NCBI GenBank assembly: GCA_023091735.1
Contig: JALKBU010000662.1
Span: 1-28,864 of the forward strand
DNA length: 28,864 nucleotides
Direction of reading: 5' to 3'
Origin: Trichomonas tenax
Lineage: Eukaryota > Parabasalia > Trichomonadida > Trichomonadidae
Below are positions 27,310 through 28,864 of this stretch, in pieces. Position numbers and translations under genes: made by a program. Each line of letters begins with the position of its first letter. The stretch's first letter is position 1. The notes below the pieces were generated by a model, which was given only the letters and a program-made list of their open reading frames with translations, had not been told where the DNA came from and did no database searches.

Positions 27310-27867
27310 CTAACAACAAAAGTAATGATGATTTCTGTTCAATGACAATAACGTTTTGCAGTGTTCGTCTGTCATTATTGCGAGTCTTGCCGCTTCAGAA
27401 AATATTTCATCAATTCCACTTCCAGTCTTAGCTGAGCAAAAGTAAACGTGGTTAAATCTCTCCAGCAACATACTGTTTATCTCATTTATGCTCGCTGGTG
27501 GTTCAGCGTCGATGTCAATTTTATTTATCGTGATAATTATCGGTGTATTTTTCGCATAGTTTATTGCCTGCTGATTCCATCTCGATATATGCTCAATTGA
27601 AGAAGAATCGAAAAGCGATGCAACGATAATCACGCATAATGCGCTTTTTATATATAAAGGAGCGATAGAATGATACTCCTCCTGTCCAGCTGTGTCCCAG
27701 ATATTCAATTCTACATTGCTATTCTCGAGTTTTATGATGATTTTGCTATTTCCAATTCCAATTGTCGGTTTTTCTTGGCGAAACTTTCCGTATAGCTTCC
27801 TGTAGCATACAGACGTCTTCCCAACACCGGCATCTCCAAGGAGGATAACTTTATAAGTTTTCTCCAT
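27310..27867 (-). CDS. Rab-like small GTPase
   Basis: The 185-residue protein is a complete Ras-superfamily GTPase. It shows G1 GDAGVGKTS (11-19), the switch I Thr in PTIG (T35), G3 WDTAGQE (57-63), G4 NKID (115-118) and G5 SAK (145-147). It ends in HYFCC with two C-terminal cysteines for geranylgeranylation, as in Rab proteins, so it should cycle on membranes and direct vesicle traffic. The RabF1 region reads IGIGNSKIIIKL instead of the usual IGVDF, and the hypervariable tail is short, so it is a divergent Rab that I cannot place in a named subfamily. The Gln of the switch II motif is present, so GTP hydrolysis should be intact. The ATG at 27867 is the only good start. Trichomonads have very many such Rabs. 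Confidence 0.9.
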   Translation of the reverse strand: MEKTYKVILLGDAGVGKTSVCYRKLYGKFRQEKPTIGIGNSKIIIKLENSNVELNIWDTAGQEEYHSIAPLYIKSALCVIIVASLFDSSSIEHISRWNQQAINYAKNTPIIITINKIDIDAEPPASINEINSMLLERFNHVYFCSAKTGSGIDEIFSEAARLAIMTDEHCKTLLSLNRNHHYFCC

Positions 27868-28020
27868 TGAAAATTTTGACCGGTAGAAAAAAAAGTGTTA
27901 TAATTTCAAATTTTTGCAAAATGTTATACTAAGCATGCGGAGGTTATACGCAAAGTACGTTATTTTTTACTCAATACGCAAATTTTCCTCTCGTGCTGCT
28001 TTGCGGAACGCTCGGTTCTA
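27868..28020. other. Region upstream of the Rab-like gene
   Basis: AT-rich at first, becoming richer in G+C from about 27985 as it approaches the hairpin at 28021. It should hold the Rab-like gene's promoter; no clear initiator was identified. Confidence 0.35.
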
Positions 28021-28045
28021 TTGGGAGGGGCTTTGCCCCTCCCAA
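28021..28045. repeat. Perfect GC-rich inverted repeat, 11-bp stem
   Basis: TTGGGAGGGGC, a TTT loop and GCCCCTCCCAA form a perfect 11-base-pair hairpin. G/C-rich sequence surrounds it (from about 27985 to 28060), in sharp contrast with the neighbouring DNA. It lies about 155 bases upstream of the Rab-like start on the non-coding side. It could be part of a dispersed repeat or an RNA hairpin. Confidence 0.7.
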
Positions 28046-28118
28046 ACCCACCCCTGTAAAATCATCCACCGAAAAAGAATGAGTGCTGGACAAATCTTAC
28101 TAACGTGTTTTTGTAAGG

Positions 28119-28196
28119 TGTCAAAAATGTCATGTAAATGTTATAAAGTGTCAGTTTTGTCAAAAATAGAGTTGGCACAGTTTACAAAAAGTGTCA
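28119..28196 (+). promoter_or_regulatory. Cluster of five TGTCA motifs
   Basis: TGTCA occurs at 28119, 28128, 28149, 28158 and 28192, mostly followed by AAAA or preceded by AG. The cluster directly precedes the structured GC-rich island at 28205-28390. A protein-binding role is inferred from clustering. Confidence 0.3.
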
Positions 28197-28204
28197 TTTT
28201 GCAA

Positions 28205-28390
28205 TGAGTCATCTAGACAGAGCTTCGAAAGTGCGTGAAGGCATGCGCAGCCTTCACGATACTTAGATGTTATACTTGGTGTCCCAGTGCATGATTCGCA
28301 GTCTTCGACACTGGCGGTGCCACTGAGGTCTGCACGACCCTACTCTTCAGGCTCTAGGCCTGAGTCTCCGTTAACGAAAAAATCGTTCTA
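28205..28390. ncRNA. Candidate structured non-coding RNA, strand unsure
   Basis: About 185 bases of balanced base composition are set in AT-rich DNA without a useful open frame. Several stems are visible: CGTGAAGGC/GCCTTCACG, 9 bp with a 7-base loop (28234-28258); CCAGTG (28284-28289) with CACTGG (28309-28314); CAGGC (28348-28352) with GCCTG (28358-28362), extendable past a bulge; and AACGA/TCGTT (28373-28387). A TGTCA cluster lies on one side, and on the minus strand a T5 run near 28186-28190 could end a Pol III transcript. It does not match tRNA, 5S rRNA, U1, U2, U4, U5 or SRP RNA signatures that I can recall. It may instead be part of a dispersed repeat. Confidence 0.35.
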
Positions 28391-28395
28391 TTAAT

Positions 28396-28660
28396 TTTAT
28401 TCCACCATCTTATTTTGCCTCTGATTCTTTTAAACATTACTTCTTTATCTCTCATTATTAGAATTGCCTCTTTATTTTCATTTACACTTTTCGATTTTGA
28501 ATTTTTTTAAAGAGTATGTTATTCAAATTTTGAATGATAATTACATTTATCCTATCAATAAATAATCTTTTTCCAAATTTAAAACCTTTCTAATATTTCA
28601 ATTCGCCCATATTTTCAAAAATCCACTAATTTCGGGACTGGGACAAAATAGAACAACGTG
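28396..28660. other. AT-rich stretch with no gene seen
   Basis: No open frame with coding character and no RNA-like fold were seen between the structured island and the TGACATGTAA motif at 28665. Confidence 0.4.
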
Positions 28661-28779
28661 CTTTTCTGACATGTAACTTATTTTTGGCATGTAAAGTCAA
28701 GATGTCAAAATAAAGGAAAGTGACTTGATTGTGCGGGAAAAATGGAAAAGTGTCAATAGGTTGAAATGGATTGAACTCA

Positions 28780-28864
28780 ATGTTGGAAGCCAAAGAAGAC
28801 TTCATTATGAGTAGTTGTGGCCTCATAGTGAAGGATGACCTGGTGATCTAGTAGAGATGCATCC
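28780..28864. other. Compositionally distinct right edge with a 12-bp inverted repeat
   Basis: The last 85 bases are less AT-rich. CTTCATTATGAG (28800-28811) and CTCATAGTGAAG (28822-28833) pair over 12 positions with one wobble and a 10-base loop. A 23-codon frame from the ATG at 28780 (MLEAKEDFIMSSC, then GLIVKDDLVI and a stop) spans the hairpin. It may be the beginning of a repeat or RNA that continues outside the window. Confidence 0.35.

Noticed and set aside
27914..28207. Plus-strand frame of 97 codons through the GC-rich hairpin
   Set aside because: It opens at TTG, and its translation is dictated by the inverted repeat and the TGTCA cluster rather than by protein-like sequence. The first ATG is internal and has no initiator.
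1..28864. CRISPR arrays, insertion sequences, prophage or bacterial operons
   Set aside because: No regular short repeats with spacers, transposase frames or ribosome-binding-site-led gene strings were seen. Gene content is eukaryotic.

Overview
The window looks like nuclear DNA of a parabasalid (trichomonad) protist, most likely Tritrichomonas or a close relative such as Trichomonas. Three things point there. There are long genes without introns in AT-rich DNA. There are gene families that trichomonads have expanded massively: BspA-like leucine-rich repeat proteins, DUF3447-type ankyrin proteins and asparagine/serine-rich surface beta-helix proteins. Initiator-like TCA(+1)YTW motifs lie a few bases upstream of several start codons. 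The genus is inferred from family content; no rRNA marker is present.

Layout. Positions 1-4270 are a graveyard of surface-protein genes. Two decayed copies of one beta-helix-type family lie head-to-tail on the minus strand (about 280-1099 and 1490-2040). A frameshifted BspA-like pseudogene follows on the plus strand (about 2085-3342), and it meets a nearly intact minus-strand BspA-like gene (3345-4267) tail to tail. Positions 4404-16763 (minus) hold one uninterrupted axonemal dynein heavy chain of about 4,119 residues, resembling the DNAH1 inner-arm class. Its base composition is clearly richer in G+C than everything around it.

Positions 17782-22293 hold five small cell-biology genes: a coiled-coil protein, a Tyr/Pro-rich small protein, a secreted ML (NPC2-like) lipid-binding protein, a Qc-type SNARE and a small beta-rich protein. 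Positions 23246-26700 are a second graveyard: an unassigned coding remnant, two tandem broken ankyrin genes, a tRNA-Gly(GCC) with its Pol III terminator, and a third fragment resembling the beta-helix family. Positions 27310-27867 encode a Rab-like GTPase. From 28020 to the right edge there is no convincing protein gene, but there are several unusually GC-rich, hairpin-forming blocks and a dense cluster of TGTCA motifs.

Functional picture. The intact genes serve flagellar motility (dynein) and the endomembrane system (SNARE, Rab, ML protein). They are unlinked in regulation as far as can be seen, with no operon structure. The pseudogenes show turnover of surface and ankyrin families between conserved single genes. 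I did not find a clear new molecular system. The best candidates for a second look are the structured GC-rich island at 28205-28390, the recurrent TTTTACATGTCAAA/TGTCA element, and a possible unrecognised 5' exon at 19361-19417.
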